Source: Sphingobium sp. WTD-1 (GTDB taxonomy: Bacteria > Pseudomonadota > Alphaproteobacteria > Sphingomonadales > Sphingomonadaceae). From it: 64,000 nucleotides of DNA. The stretch lies in NCBI RefSeq assembly GCF_030128825.1, contig NZ_CP119127.1, forward strand, positions 4,081,501 to 4,145,500, read 5' to 3'. This document shows positions 8,088 to 17,760 of the stretch, piece by piece; the stretch's first letter is position 1, and every line of letters starts with the position of its first letter. The notes below the pieces were generated by a model. The model was not told the DNA's origin. It made no database searches and was given only the letters and a program-made list of their open reading frames with translations. Both the position numbers and the translations under genes were made by a program.

Positions 8088-11000
8088 ATGCGACATTTGC
8101 TGGCCTGCACGGCCATCGCCCCGGTTCTGGTTGCGATGACCGCAACCAATGCCGCGGCGGAAACCACGATCGGTTCATCCACCACCACCGCCGTCAAGAC
8201 ATCCACCGTCGCCTCGGGCGCGGCCGATGCGATCACGGTCAGTTCCGCGGGCAGCATCACGCTGACCAGCGGTACCGCGATCACGATGGACAGCAACAAC
8301 AATGTCAGCAACGCCGGTTCGCTGACCATCAACGATGCCGACAATGCGACCGGCATCCTGGTCAAGGCCGGCACCACCGGCAACATCACCAACAGCGGCA
8401 CGATCACGCTAACGGAAGATTATACCGCCACCGACACGGACAGTGACGGCGACATTGACGGCACGTTCGCCAAAGGGACGAACCGCAATGGCATCCTGGT
8501 CGAATCCGGTGCGGCCCACACCGGCAATATCGACACCACCGGCACGATCTCGATCGAAGGCAATAACAGCGCCGGCATACGCGTCAATTCGACCCTGATC
8601 GGCAATCTGTCGACCTATGGCACGATCGCCGTCGTCGGCGACAACAGCTATGGCGTGGTCGCCAATGATATCGACGGCAACGCCACGATCCGCGGTTCGA
8701 TCAGCACCAAGGGCGCGAACAGCACCGCCGTCGCCCTGCTGGGCGATGTCGATGGCGCAGTGAAGATCCAGGGCACGATCGTCAGCACGGGCTATCGCTC
8801 CACCACTCGGCCGACCGACGTCACCAAGCTCGACGCCGACGACCTGCTGCAGGGCGGCCCCGCCCTCGTCATCGCCGGCAATGTCAGCGGCGGCATCGTG
8901 TTCGACGTCGCGCCGACCGCCAGCGATGATGACGACGATGATGACACCGACATCGATGATGACGGCCTGCTCGACAGCACCGAAACCACCGCCACGGTCA
9001 TCAACTATGGCTCGGCGGCCGCAGTCCAGATCGGCTCCGCCACCGCCGACACCAGCATCGGCGTGGTCCAAGGCGACAGTTCGGGCTATGGCGTGGTCGT
9101 GCGCGGCGCAATCGCGGGCTATGGCATCTATGACGGCGTCGATGCCAATGCGATGGTGATCGGCGGCCTGGGCGGCGATGTCGATATTGCCAAGGGCGTC
9201 CTGGTCGCCGGGTCGATCACCGCCATCTCCTATGACAGCAACGCCACAGCGCTGCGCCTGGGTTCGGGCGCGACCAGCGACGCGATCGAGATTTCGGGCA
9301 CCGTCGCCGCTTCGGGCGCCGCTCTCGCGAACACCACCTCGCGCGGCCTGGTCATCGATGCCGGGGCGCAGGTCAACTCGATCAAGGTCAGCGGCACGGT
9401 CGCGGCGGTTGCCGCCGATGATGAAAAGGGCCGCGCGATCGCGATCCTCGATTCCTCGGGCACCGTCTCCAGCCTCAGTAACACCGGCACCATCTCGGCC
9501 ACCGGCGGCCTCACCAACACCGCCATCGACCTCAGCGCCAACAGCAGCGGCGTGACGCTGACCCAGGCGCTCGCCTCCTCGCCCGCGACCGCACCGAGCA
9601 TCATCGGCGACGTCAAGCTCGGCTCTGGCGATGACGTCATGACGGTCTCGGCCGGCCGGATCGTCGGCGATGTCAGCCTGGGCGCGGGCAATAACAGCCT
9701 GTCGCTCTCGGGCAGTTCGACCCTGACCGGCGATCTCAGCTATGCCGGCACCGGCGCCACCCTGACCCTGGCCGATACCGCCAGCGTCACCGGCGCGCTC
9801 GACTTTGGCGGTGCCAGCGGTACGATGACGCTGAACGGCACCTCCAGCTATACCGGCGCGATCAGCAACAGCGGCAACATGGCACTGGTGCTGAACGGCG
9901 GCACGCTGGCCGCCAGCAACACCGGATCGGTCGCGCTCGCCTCGCTCAGCGCATCTTCGGGCTCGGTGCTGGGCGTCACCATCAACGGCGCCGACGGCAC
10001 CAACACCGTCTATGACGTGGCCGGCGCCGCCAGCTTCGCCAGCGGTTCCAAGGTGAAGGTCGCACTGACCCAGGTCGGTGGGTCGGAAGGCGACTATGTC
10101 ATCGTCCGCGCCGCTTCGCTCTCCGGCACCCCCGCGCTCGATAGCGCGACGCTGCTGCCCTATATGTTCAAGGGTAGCGTCGCGAGCGACACGACAACCG
10201 GCGACGTGACCCTGTCGATCGCCGCCAAGGCCACGTCGGAACTGGGCCTGACCGGTTCGCTTTCAAGGGCCTATTCGGCGATCTTCAACGCGCTCGACAA
10301 TGACAGCACGCTGGCCAACGCCTATCTGGACGTGACCGACGGCAAGACGCTGAACGGTGCGCTGCGCCAGATGCTGCCCGAACATTCCGGCAGCACCTTC
10401 GAAGCCGTCACCGCCGGCTCGCGGGCGACCGCACGCATCCTGTCCGATCCCAACGGCATCTACCGCACCAAGGACGGCAAGCTCGGCTTCTGGCTGCAAC
10501 AGGTGGCGTTCGGCAGTTCCAAGAGCATCGGTGACACCGCCTCCTACGACATTAATGGCTGGGGCGCGGGCGGCGGCGTCGAATATCTGACCGATCTTGG
10601 CGCCTTCGGTGGCTCCTTCGCCTATATCCATGGCCGGGACACCAGCGACAGCTCCAACAGCTCGGCGGATTCCGACCAGTTCGAACTGGCCGCCCACTGG
10701 CGCGGCAGCTGGGGTCCGCTCCAGGCGTTCGCGCGCGTTTCGGCGGCCCATATCGACTTTGACGGCACTCGTAACTTCGCGCTCGACGATGTCGTGCGCA
10801 AGGCGACCGGCGACTGGTCGGGCAAGCTCTACTCGGCCACGGCCGGAGCCTCCTACCAGCTCCAGTTCAACCGCTTCAGCCTGCGTCCGGGCGTGGGCAT
10901 CGACTATTACCGCCTGAAGGAAGGCGGCTATAGCGAAAGCGGCGGCGGCGACGCGTTCAACCTGACGGTCGACGGCCGCACCAGCGACGAAATGACCGCC

Positions 11001-11303
11001 AACGGCACGATCGCCGCCGGCTATGATTTCGGCAGCCTCAATCGCGAGGATGGCTGGGCACGGTTCGAACTGGAAGGTGGTCGCCGCCAGTTAATCGGCG
11101 GGTCGCTCGGCGACACGGTCGCCCATTTCAAGGATGGCGATGACTTCGTCCTGGTCGCCGACAAGCGCACCAGCGGCTGGACCGGCCGGGCCCGCCTCTA
11201 TGGCGGCACCGACACGTTCCGCGTCGGTGGCGAATTCGGTGCGGAAGAACAACAAAATCACGTCGCAATCTCATTCCGGGCGACGGTTAACTTCGTCCTG
11301 TGA
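8088..11303 (+). CDS. autotransporter, type Va, large beta-helical passenger
   Basis: A 1071-residue protein. The signal peptide is residues 1-26 (MRHLLACTAIAPVLVAMTAT then AAA). The passenger (about 27-720) is rich in Gly, Ser, Thr, Ala and Asn, with repeated short NxGTI/SGTI turns typical of a parallel beta-helix. The C-terminal 270 residues form an autotransporter barrel ending in a hydrophobic-alternating strand with terminal FRATVNFVL. Two Asp-rich, calcium-loop-like segments lie in the passenger (near residues 115-125 and 281-293). Start ATG 8088 follows AGAGGAG. It lies 100 bases after the TonB receptor and probably belongs to the same regulated unit. No protease or lipase catalytic motif was seen, so an adhesin or structural role is inferred. 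Confidence 0.88.
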   Translation: MRHLLACTAIAPVLVAMTATNAAAETTIGSSTTTAVKTSTVASGAADAITVSSAGSITLTSGTAITMDSNNNVSNAGSLTINDADNATGILVKAGTTGNITNSGTITLTEDYTATDTDSDGDIDGTFAKGTNRNGILVESGAAHTGNIDTTGTISIEGNNSAGIRVNSTLIGNLSTYGTIAVVGDNSYGVVANDIDGNATIRGSISTKGANSTAVALLGDVDGAVKIQGTIVSTGYRSTTRPTDVTKLDADDLLQGGPALVIAGNVSGGIVFDVAPTASDDDDDDDTDIDDDGLLDSTETTATVINYGSAAAVQIGSATADTSIGVVQGDSSGYGVVVRGAIAGYGIYDGVDANAMVIGGLGGDVDIAKGVLVAGSITAISYDSNATALRLGSGATSDAIEISGTVAASGAALANTTSRGLVIDAGAQVNSIKVSGTVAAVAADDEKGRAIAILDSSGTVSSLSNTGTISATGGLTNTAIDLSANSSGVTLTQALASSPATAPSIIGDVKLGSGDDVMTVSAGRIVGDVSLGAGNNSLSLSGSSTLTGDLSYAGTGATLTLADTASVTGALDFGGASGTMTLNGTSSYTGAISNSGNMALVLNGGTLAASNTGSVALASLSASSGSVLGVTINGADGTNTVYDVAGAASFASGSKVKVALTQVGGSEGDYVIVRAASLSGTPALDSATLLPYMFKGSVASDTTTGDVTLSIAAKATSELGLTGSLSRAYSAIFNALDNDSTLANAYLDVTDGKTLNGALRQMLPEHSGSTFEAVTAGSRATARILSDPNGIYRTKDGKLGFWLQQVAFGSSKSIGDTASYDINGWGAGGGVEYLTDLGAFGGSFAYIHGRDTSDSSNSSADSDQFELAAHWRGSWGPLQAFARVSAAHIDFDGTRNFALDDVVRKATGDWSGKLYSATAGASYQLQFNRFSLRPGVGIDYYRLKEGGYSESGGGDAFNLTVDGRTSDEMTANGTIAAGYDFGSLNREDGWARFELEGGRRQLIGGSLGDTVAHFKDGDDFVLVADKRTSGWTGRARLYGGTDTFRVGGEFGAEEQQNHVAISFRATVNFVL

Positions 11304-11400
11304 CGTCTGAATAAGGAATTGGCGGGCCACACCCCACAGACCCTCCCGGTCCGCCAGTTGCGCCACGGCATGATGTTCCTCCCCAAGGGACGCCAAGGCA

Positions 11401-11451
11401 AAAAAGAGGGGCGTCGCATGGGTTTCACCCGAGCGGCGCCCCTTTTTCTTT
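11401..11451 (+). terminator. Rho-independent terminator after the autotransporter
   Basis: A long stem (11408-11442) pairs GGGGCGTCGC with GCGGCGCCCC through one G-U pair. An inner GGGT-TTC-ACCC hairpin sits in the loop. It is followed by TTTTTCTTT and preceded by AAAAAGAG, so it could also work on the other strand. It ends the receptor/autotransporter transcript about 100 bases after the stop codon. Confidence 0.85.
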
Positions 11452-11555
11452 GCTCCCCTCTGCGCCATCTCCTTTCATTGGCCTCTTGCGGGCGGCATCA
11501 GCCCGTGCTGAATAACTAGCGGGGAATCAGGCTCTTGAGCCTAAATGGGGGATGA

Positions 11556-12218
11556 ATGGGGGGAATTTTTCGCCTGTGCGCGACCTTGGTCGGCATATGG
11601 CTTGCGGCATTGTCGCCGGCGTACGCACAGGCCGACGCCGCATCGGCAGATGCGGATCATCAAAAGCCATGCGAGCTACATGTCTGGCCGGGAAACGGGC
11701 TGGGCTCGGTTTATCATGGCTGGCTGCATGGCGGCATCGTCAATGGCGCCGTCCAGGGACGCGAAGGCTACAAGGCCATGCATGCCAATCCGCTTGCCAC
11801 GGCGGACCAACGCGCCCTGCTTGCTACGCTACCACTGGCCTCATGGCTTGGCCTGCCCGACCATCTGCTGGTCCTGCATGACGAATCTCTCGACAGCCGG
11901 ACGATGCGTTCGACCGCGGGCCGCATCCGGCCGGACGGATCGATCTGCTACGCCGAATTCATGATCGACGACCTGATCTTTCAGGAGGATGTCGTTACCG
12001 GCCGCTTTCTCAAGATATTGTTCCGGTTTCGCGATTTCGGATCGGAACAGACGGCGAGACGCAGTTTCGGCACCTGGACCATGACCAAGCTTACCCAGTT
12101 CCCGCCGCAAACGGCGGAGGCAGAAGGCGCGGCCCTGACCGACTTGAAATCGGCGTTCCAACAGAATGTCGAGAAATTCGGGGAATATCTGCGCCGCCCG
12201 GTAAGGACACGTAACTAA
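11556..12218 (+). CDS. secreted protein of unknown family, paralog 1
   Basis: A 220-residue protein with a cleavable signal peptide (residues 1-24, ending AYA). I do not recognise the family. It shares a clear pattern with the next gene: a Cys-Glu-Leu-His-x-Trp-Pro block right after the signal peptide (Cys39), an LDSRTM/LERKTM block, a single central Cys before Tyr (ICYAEF / ACYSEL), and a RFLKILFRFRDFG / RSLKTLFMVRDFG block. Two conserved cysteines suggest a disulphide in the periplasm. The start ATG follows GGGGG; an overlapping ATG at 11552 is in another frame. It is separated from the autotransporter by a terminator, so it has its own promoter or depends on read-through. Confidence 0.8.
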   Translation: MGGIFRLCATLVGIWLAALSPAYAQADAASADADHQKPCELHVWPGNGLGSVYHGWLHGGIVNGAVQGREGYKAMHANPLATADQRALLATLPLASWLGLPDHLLVLHDESLDSRTMRSTAGRIRPDGSICYAEFMIDDLIFQEDVVTGRFLKILFRFRDFGSEQTARRSFGTWTMTKLTQFPPQTAEAEGAALTDLKSAFQQNVEKFGEYLRRPVRTRN

Positions 12219-12252
12219 ACAGCTTTTATCACGACAATTGGGGGAAATAATT

Positions 12253-12903
12253 ATGTTGAAGACCATTTGGGTTGGTCTGGCATCGCTGACGCTTGCCAGT
12301 GCCGCCCAGGCCCAGACCGCCGAGGCTCCGTCGCCGGCCTGCGAATTGCACATATGGCCGGCCGAACGCATGGCCTCCGTGACAACCGGCCTGCTTGGCG
12401 GCGGTTTGCTCGATGCCGCCCTGCATGCCGGCAAGGATGCCAGCAACAAGGCACAGATGGCCAGCGCGCTCGACAGCCCCAGCCAGGTTGACGCACTCCA
12501 GTCGCTGGATCTGGCCACGTTGCTGGAACTGAAGCCGGGCACGGTTATCATCCGTCATGAAGCGCCGCTTGAGCGCAAGACCATGAACAAGGTGAAGACG
12601 CGCCGGTCCGATTCCACTGCCGCCTGCTACTCCGAGCTCATCACCGCAGATGTGCTGTATCACAAGGCGGCGATCTATGGCCGCTCGCTCAAGACATTGT
12701 TCATGGTTCGGGACTTCGGCAACGACCAGAAGATCGACTTCGAATATAAGGCGTGGGGCGGGAATGGCCTGTCGCTCTTCCCCGCAAAGGAAGGCGAGGA
12801 CGCCGTGGCCGCGCTGGATGAGCTGGTTGGCGTCTTCAAGAAGAATTTCGAGGAATATGCCAACAATGCCCGCAAATCCATGGCATTGAAGAAGAAGGCC
12901 TGA
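12253..12903 (+). CDS. secreted protein of unknown family, paralog 2
   Basis: A 216-residue protein, homologous over its full length to the preceding gene and only 34 bases downstream of it. The signal peptide is residues 1-20 (cut after AQA). Cys30 opens the CELHIWPAERM block, and a second Cys lies in ACYSELITADV. Start ATG 12253 has GGGGGAA seven bases upstream, the same site style as paralog 1. A TTG five codons earlier is unlikely. Function is unknown. The pair probably arose by tandem duplication followed by divergence. It ends in a Lys-rich tail (MALKKKA). Confidence 0.8.
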   Translation: MLKTIWVGLASLTLASAAQAQTAEAPSPACELHIWPAERMASVTTGLLGGGLLDAALHAGKDASNKAQMASALDSPSQVDALQSLDLATLLELKPGTVIIRHEAPLERKTMNKVKTRRSDSTAACYSELITADVLYHKAAIYGRSLKTLFMVRDFGNDQKIDFEYKAWGGNGLSLFPAKEGEDAVAALDELVGVFKKNFEEYANNARKSMALKKKA

Positions 12904-12904
12904 C

Positions 12905-12938
12905 CGAAAAAGGGGAGCGACCGTCAGGCCGCTCCCCC
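12905..12938 (-). terminator. terminator for the gatCAB transcript
   Basis: GGGGAGCG at 12912-12919 pairs with CGCTCCCC at 12930-12937. Read on the minus strand the stem is followed by TTTTTCGG, a good intrinsic terminator for gatB. On the plus strand the hairpin lacks a T run, though it may still protect the end of the paralog transcript. Confidence 0.75.
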
Positions 12939-12968
12939 TCAATCACGAAAGGCCATCGAGAAGCGGCC

Positions 12969-14474
12969 TCAGCCGGCGAGCGCCTTCTTGACCAGTTCGT
13001 TGACGACCTGGGGATTGGCCTTGCCCTGCATCGCCTTCATCGTCTGGCCGACGAAGAAGCCGAACAAGGCTTCCTTGCCGCCGCGATACTGCTCGACCTT
13101 GTCGCCATTCTTGGCGAGGACATCGGCCACCGCCGCCTCGATCGCGCCGGTGTCTGAGGTCTGCTTCAGGCCCTTTTCCTCGACGATCTTGCCGGGCTTG
13201 TCGCCGGTTTCCAGCATGATCTCGAACACCTGCTTGGCGATCGTGCCGCTGATCGTGCCGTCGGCTACCAGCGCCAGCAATTCGGCTCCTTCCTCGGGGC
13301 TTACCGGGCTTTCTTCAAGGCTCTTGCCAATACGATTGAGCGCGCCATAGAGCTCCGACAGCAGCCAGTTGGCCGAAGCCTTGGCGACCTCGCCCTCACT
13401 CTTCTTCTGGATGCGCGCGCCTTCCGCCAGCAGCGCCTCGAACCAGCGTGCCGTATCGGCGTCGGCGGTCAGGGTCGCGGCATTATAGGCGGACAGGCCC
13501 AGATCCTGCGCATAGCGGCGCAGCTTCGCGTCCGGCAGTTCCGGCAGCGACTGGCGGCATTCCTCCAGGAAGGCATCGTCCAGTTCCAGCGGCAACAGGT
13601 CGGGATCGGGGAAGTAGCGATAGTCGTGCGCATCTTCCTTCGACCGCATCGAACGGGTCTCGTTGCGATCCGGGTCATAGAGGCGCGTTTCCTGCACGAT
13701 CTTGCCACCGGCTTCCAGCACGTCGACCTGGCGGTTCGCCTCATGCTCGACCACGGCCATGACGAAACGGACCGAGTTCACATTCTTGGTCTCGGTGCGG
13801 GTGCCGAACTCTTCGCCCGGACGACGCACGGATACGTTGACGTCGGCGCGCATCGACCCCTGGTCCATATTGCCGTCGCACGAACCGACGTAGCGGAGAA
13901 TCGTCCGCAGCTTCGACAGATAAGCCCCTGCTTCTGCAGGCGAACGCATGTCCGGCTTCGACACGATTTCCATCAGCGCCACGCCCGACCGGTTGAGGTC
14001 GACATAGGAGCTGGTGGGATGCTGGTCGTGCATCAGCTTGCCGGCATCCTGCTCGACATGGATGCGCTCGACGCCGATCACCTTGGTGCTGGCTTCGGGG
14101 TTCTTTTCGTCGAGGACGATCTCGATCTGCCCCTCGCCCACGATCGGGTGATAGAGCTGGCTGATCTGATAGCCCTGCGGCAGATCCGCATAGAAATAAT
14201 TCTTGCGGTCGAAACGCGACCATTTGTTGATCTGCGCGTCGATCGCCATGCCAGTGCGCACCGCCTGGCGGATGCACTCGCGGTTGGGCACGGGCAGCAT
14301 GCCGGGCATGGCCGCATCGATCAGGCTGACCTGCGTATTGGGCTCCGCGCCGAACGCCGTCGCGGCGCCGGAAAAGAGCTTCGCGTTCGACGTCACCTGC
14401 GCATGGACTTCCAGGCCGATCACGACCTCCCATTCGCCGGTTGCGCCCTGGATGCGATAGGTTGATTCAGTCAT
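12969..14474 (-). CDS. gatB: Asp-tRNA(Asn)/Glu-tRNA(Gln) amidotransferase subunit B
   Basis: A 501-residue protein of normal GatB length. It starts with the family block [19 protein letters not shown] and contains the [20 protein letters not shown] segment (tRNA-bound substrate activation). The C-terminal YqeY-like tail domain ends in [13 protein letters not shown]. With GatA and GatC it converts mischarged Glu-tRNA(Gln) or Asp-tRNA(Asn) to the amide form. It is the last gene of the minus-strand gatC-gatA-gatB unit. Its ATG overlaps the stop of a doubtful small reading frame that fills the gatA-gatB gap. Confidence 0.97.
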   Translation of the reverse strand: MTESTYRIQGATGEWEVVIGLEVHAQVTSNAKLFSGAATAFGAEPNTQVSLIDAAMPGMLPVPNRECIRQAVRTGMAIDAQINKWSRFDRKNYFYADLPQGYQISQLYHPIVGEGQIEIVLDEKNPEASTKVIGVERIHVEQDAGKLMHDQHPTSSYVDLNRSGVALMEIVSKPDMRSPAEAGAYLSKLRTILRYVGSCDGNMDQGSMRADVNVSVRRPGEEFGTRTETKNVNSVRFVMAVVEHEANRQVDVLEAGGKIVQETRLYDPDRNETRSMRSKEDAHDYRYFPDPDLLPLELDDAFLEECRQSLPELPDAKLRRYAQDLGLSAYNAATLTADADTARWFEALLAEGARIQKKSEGEVAKASANWLLSELYGALNRIGKSLEESPVSPEEGAELLALVADGTISGTIAKQVFEIMLETGDKPGKIVEEKGLKQTSDTGAIEAAVADVLAKNGDKVEQYRGGKEALFGFFVGQTMKAMQGKANPQVVNELVKKALAG

Positions 14475-14701
14475 TTCGCTTCTTGCCCATCAATTTCTGT
14501 CGGAGCGATCCGACCTCTGCTTCGGCGACCCTTGCCCCAAAGACTGGTCCTGGGGCGATCCGATGTCGCTTCCGCGGTAGCAATGACGATCTTCCGCCGC
14601 CTGGCTGGTCGATCATCCTTACGCTGATATCGCTGTTTCCCAGAAACAGTGAAGGAACTAAGCAAATCGACAAGTTCCCCCACCAGTTCTAGGAAGGTCA
14701 T
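14471..14701 (-). CDS. doubtful 76-residue ORF filling the gatA-gatB gap
   Basis: The reading frame opens at ATG one base after the gatA stop and closes in an ATGA overlap with gatB, so it fits the gap exactly. The protein resembles nothing I know. Its N-terminus is acidic-hydrophobic ([17 protein letters not shown]) and the rest is Arg-rich and low in structure. Only about half of its third codon positions are G or C, far below the neighbours. An alternative frame (14467-14673) is also open. I judge it more likely non-coding spacer or a dispersed repeat than a gene. A small hairpin (GCCCCA...TGGGGC) lies within it. Confidence 0.2.
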   Translation of the reverse strand: MTFLELVGELVDLLSSFTVSGKQRYQRKDDRPARRRKIVIATAEATSDRPRTSLWGKGRRSRGRIAPTEIDGQEAK

Positions 14702-14702
14702 C

Positions 14703-16187
14703 TTACCACCACTTGTCCGGCCGCGCGGTGAACCCGGCCCGTTCCTCGATGGCGAGGCTGGCGTTCAGCACGGTCTGTTCGTCCAGCGCCTTGCCGATCA
14801 CCTGCAGGCCGATCGGAAGACCGGCCGAATCCAGCCCGCCCGGAATCGCCATCGCCGGCAGCCCGGCCAGCGAGGCCGGCACGGTGAAGACGTCGTTCAG
14901 ATACATGGCCAGCGGATCGGCCTGCTTCTCGCCCAGCGCGAAAGAGGCGCTCGGCGCGGTCGGCGTCAGCAGCAGGTCGCACTTTTCGAACGCCAGCTCG
15001 AAATCGCGCGCGATCAGCGCCCGGACCTTCTGCGCCTGAGTGTAATAGGCGTCGTAGAAGCCGGCCGACAGCACATAGGTGCCGATCATGATGCGGCGCT
15101 TCACTTCCGGGCCGAAGCCGGCAGCGCGGGTCGCGGCATACATGTCCTGCAGCCCCGCCCCATCGGGCAGGTCGCGCTGACCATAACGCACGCCGTCATA
15201 GCGGGCGAGGTTCGACGAGGCTTCGGCCGGCGCGATGATATAATAGGTCGGCAGCGCATATTTGGTATGCGGCAGCGACACTTCGATCACTTCGGCGCCG
15301 GCGTCCTTGAGCCATTCGATGCCGCGATCCCACATGGCGGAGATTTCGGCGTTCAGGCCATCGGGGCGATATTCCTTGGGAATACCAACCTTCTTACCCT
15401 TGAGATCGCTCGACAAATTGGCTTCCCACTGGGGCACAGCCAGATCGAGGCTGGTCGAATCCTTGGGGTCGAAGCCCGACATGACTTCCAGCAGGATCGC
15501 ATTGTCACGCACCGTGCGCGCCATCGGCCCGGCCTGATCCAGCGAAGACGCGAACGCCACGATGCCGAAGCGCGAGCAGCGGCCATAGGTCGGCTTGATA
15601 CCCGAAATGCCGGTGAAGGCGGCAGGCTGGCGGATCGAGCCACCGGTGTCGGTGCCGGTCGCCGCCGGGCAGAGCCGCGCGGAAATGGCCGAGGAGGAAC
15701 CGCCCGACGAACCGCCGGGTGCCAGTGCAGCATTGTCGCCGCCGCCCCGCCGCCAGGGCGAGATCACATTGCCATAGTAACTGGTCTCGTTGGACGAACC
15801 CATGGCGAACTGGTCGAGGTTGAGCTTGCCCAGCATGCCGGCGCCGGCCGCCCACAGCTTGCCCGACACGGTCGATTCATAGGTCGGCACGAAGCCTTCC
15901 AGCATGTGCGACGCGGCGGTGGTCTGCGTGCCTTCGGTGCAGAACAAATCCTTCATGCCGATCGGTACACCGGAGAGCGCGCCCAGCGTCTCGCCAGCCG
16001 CCTTGGCCTTGTCGGCGGCATCGGCCGCTTCCAGCGCCTTTTCGGGCGTTTCCACGATGAAGGCGTTCAGCGCCTTGGCAGCGGCGACGTTGGCATTAAA
16101 GCCCTCGGCCACTTCGCGCGCCGAAAAATCGCCCGCGCGGAAGCCGTCGCGGATTTCCGCGACCGTCAGATCAGTCAGATTGGTCAT
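14703..16187 (-). CDS. gatA: Asp-tRNA(Asn)/Glu-tRNA(Gln) amidotransferase subunit A
   Basis: A 494-residue amidase-signature protein that releases ammonia from glutamine for the GatB active site. The Ser-cisSer-Lys triad is visible: Lys79 in GVPIGMKD, cis-Ser near 160 in [10 protein letters not shown], and nucleophile Ser184 in [11 protein letters not shown]. Its start ATG overlaps the gatC stop (TAATG), so the two are translationally coupled. Confidence 0.97.
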   Translation of the reverse strand: MTNLTDLTVAEIRDGFRAGDFSAREVAEGFNANVAAAKALNAFIVETPEKALEAADAADKAKAAGETLGALSGVPIGMKDLFCTEGTQTTAASHMLEGFVPTYESTVSGKLWAAGAGMLGKLNLDQFAMGSSNETSYYGNVISPWRRGGGDNAALAPGGSSGGSSSAISARLCPAATGTDTGGSIRQPAAFTGISGIKPTYGRCSRFGIVAFASSLDQAGPMARTVRDNAILLEVMSGFDPKDSTSLDLAVPQWEANLSSDLKGKKVGIPKEYRPDGLNAEISAMWDRGIEWLKDAGAEVIEVSLPHTKYALPTYYIIAPAEASSNLARYDGVRYGQRDLPDGAGLQDMYAATRAAGFGPEVKRRIMIGTYVLSAGFYDAYYTQAQKVRALIARDFELAFEKCDLLLTPTAPSASFALGEKQADPLAMYLNDVFTVPASLAGLPAMAIPGGLDSAGLPIGLQVIGKALDEQTVLNASLAIEERAGFTARPDKWW

Positions 16188-16474
16188 TATTCGATCACCT
16201 TGGGCACCGCGAAGAAGCCATGTTCGGCTTGCGGCGCATTGGCCAGCACCTTGTCACGCACATTGCCGTCAGTGACGACATCGTCGCGCAGGCGTTGATG
16301 GTTGGGGATGACGGCCGTCATCGGCTGCACGCCGGTCACGTCCACTTCGCCCAGCTGTTCCACCCAGCCAAGGATATTGTTGAGTTCGGGCACCATGGCT
16401 TCCGCTTCCGCATCCGTCACCGAAATGCGCGAAAGGCTGGCGATCTTTTTCACGGTCTGAAGGTCTATCGACAT
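16187..16474 (-). CDS. gatC: Asp-tRNA(Asn)/Glu-tRNA(Gln) amidotransferase subunit C
   Basis: A 95-residue GatC, the small wrapper subunit that stabilises GatA on GatB. The family blocks [10 protein letters not shown] and [16 protein letters not shown] are present. I chose ATG 16474 (MSIDLQTV), because the eight residues upstream in the longer frame (MRVLAAWP) are not family-like. It is the first gene of the gat unit; the DUF3089 hydrolase diverges from it. Confidence 0.95.
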   Translation of the reverse strand: MSIDLQTVKKIASLSRISVTDAEAEAMVPELNNILGWVEQLGEVDVTGVQPMTAVIPNHQRLRDDVVTDGNVRDKVLANAPQAEHGFFAVPKVIE

Positions 16475-16629
16475 GGGCCAAGCCGCTAGCACCCGCACCA
16501 GTCCGCTTCAAGTGTCCTGCTGCACCATCTGCCATCTTGCATGCCCCCATCTTGCATGACTACTGCGCATGGGCCAGACAGGCCGCAGAAGGCGGGGCGA
16601 TCCCCGCACAGGGATGGAGACGAGAGCAA

Positions 16630-17754
16630 GTGGCCCGCAAATTCCTCTATATATTCGCCGGCCTGATCGTGCTGGTGCTTGCGATGCTGCTCGCCTACCG
16701 CGTCTGGGGTAGCCAGCTGATCCGCGCCGTGATGGTCCCGCGCGAAGCATTCCAGCCGCTCCAGCCCCTGCCCGCCAACGCCTATGACGATCCGAAAATG
16801 TGGATCGCCCGCCCCGACCTGAGCAAGGACAATCCCGCACTCTGGACGCCGCAGGGCGCGGCAAAGCTCGCGCCGCCCGCGCAGAAGGCCGCCGTCTTCT
16901 TCATCCACCCGACCAGCTATGTGACGCCGCTTGGCAATGCCCATTGGAATGCGCCGCTGGACGATGCGGAAAGCAATGCGACCGCGCGCCGCTTCGTGCT
17001 GAGCCAGGCCAGCGCCTTCAGCGCCGCCGGCAATGTCTGGGCGCCGCGCTATCGCCAGGCCAATTATGGCGCCTTCCTCACCACCGGGGCGGAGGGCGAC
17101 CAGGCGCTCGCCGCCGCCTATCGTGACGTGACCCAGGCCTTCACCGCCTTCCTCAAGGCCAATCCCACCGGTCCGCTAATCCTCGCCGGCCACAGCCAGG
17201 GGTCACGCCATCTGCTGCAACTGGTGCGCGAACAGGTGGCGGGCAAGCCGGTCGCCGACCGGGTCGCCGCCATCTACGCCGTGGGCTGGCCGATCTCGGT
17301 CGAGGCTGACCTGCCTGCATTGGGCTTCCCCGCCTGCGCCAAGCGCGACCAGTCGCACTGCATCGTCAGCTGGCAAAGCTATGCCGAACCGGCCGATCCG
17401 TCCGCCGTGGTCGAAAGCTTCGAGCGCAAGCAGGGCCTCAATGGCCAGCCGCGCAAGGGCACGCACATGCTCTGCACCAATCCGATCACCGGCACCTTCA
17501 ACGGCAATGCGCCCGCCAGCGCCAATATCGGCACGCTCGACGCCCGCGCCGCCGACAAGCCCGCCCATCTGGTCGCCGGTATCGTCCCTGCCCGCTGCGA
17601 CACCAGCGGTGTCCTGATGATCGGCGAGCCGGTGGACATGGGGCCGTACACGCTGCCCGGCAATAATTATCACGTCTATGATTATAGCCTGTTCTGGGGC
17701 AATGTGCGCGACGACGCCCGCCAAAGGCTGGCCGCTTTCACCAAGACACACTGA
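16630..17754 (+). CDS. DUF3089 alpha/beta-hydrolase, membrane-anchored
   Basis: A 374-residue protein. An N-terminal hydrophobic anchor (residues 4-22, FLYIFAGLIVLVLAMLLAY) is followed by a periplasmic domain of the DUF3089 family. The nucleophile elbow GHSQGS places Ser at about 189, and family blocks AVFFIHPTSY and VWAPRYRQANYGAF are clear. Start GTG 16630 follows GGAGACGAGAG and puts the anchor at the true N-terminus. An ATG at 16537 would add an unlikely 31-residue extension overlapping the gatC promoter region. The substrate is unknown; esterase or lipase activity is inferred from the fold. ruvX begins six bases after its stop. Confidence 0.85.
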   Translation: MARKFLYIFAGLIVLVLAMLLAYRVWGSQLIRAVMVPREAFQPLQPLPANAYDDPKMWIARPDLSKDNPALWTPQGAAKLAPPAQKAAVFFIHPTSYVTPLGNAHWNAPLDDAESNATARRFVLSQASAFSAAGNVWAPRYRQANYGAFLTTGAEGDQALAAAYRDVTQAFTAFLKANPTGPLILAGHSQGSRHLLQLVREQVAGKPVADRVAAIYAVGWPISVEADLPALGFPACAKRDQSHCIVSWQSYAEPADPSAVVESFERKQGLNGQPRKGTHMLCTNPITGTFNGNAPASANIGTLDARAADKPAHLVAGIVPARCDTSGVLMIGEPVDMGPYTLPGNNYHVYDYSLFWGNVRDDARQRLAAFTKTH

Positions 17755-17760
17755 GACGTA

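Noticed and set aside
5429..8407. 992-codon minus-strand frame opposite the TonB receptor
   Set aside because: Antisense shadow; it spans the ends of FecR and the autotransporter, and the sense strand has full domain structure.
8200..10200. Repetitive-looking DNA in the autotransporter considered as a CRISPR or tandem array
   Set aside because: The similarity is at protein level (short Gly/Ser/Thr/Asn turns); there are no regularly spaced identical DNA repeats.
14467..14673. 68-codon alternative frame in the gatA-gatB gap
   Set aside because: It overlaps the gatB start by eight bases, lacks a ribosome site and has no family resemblance.
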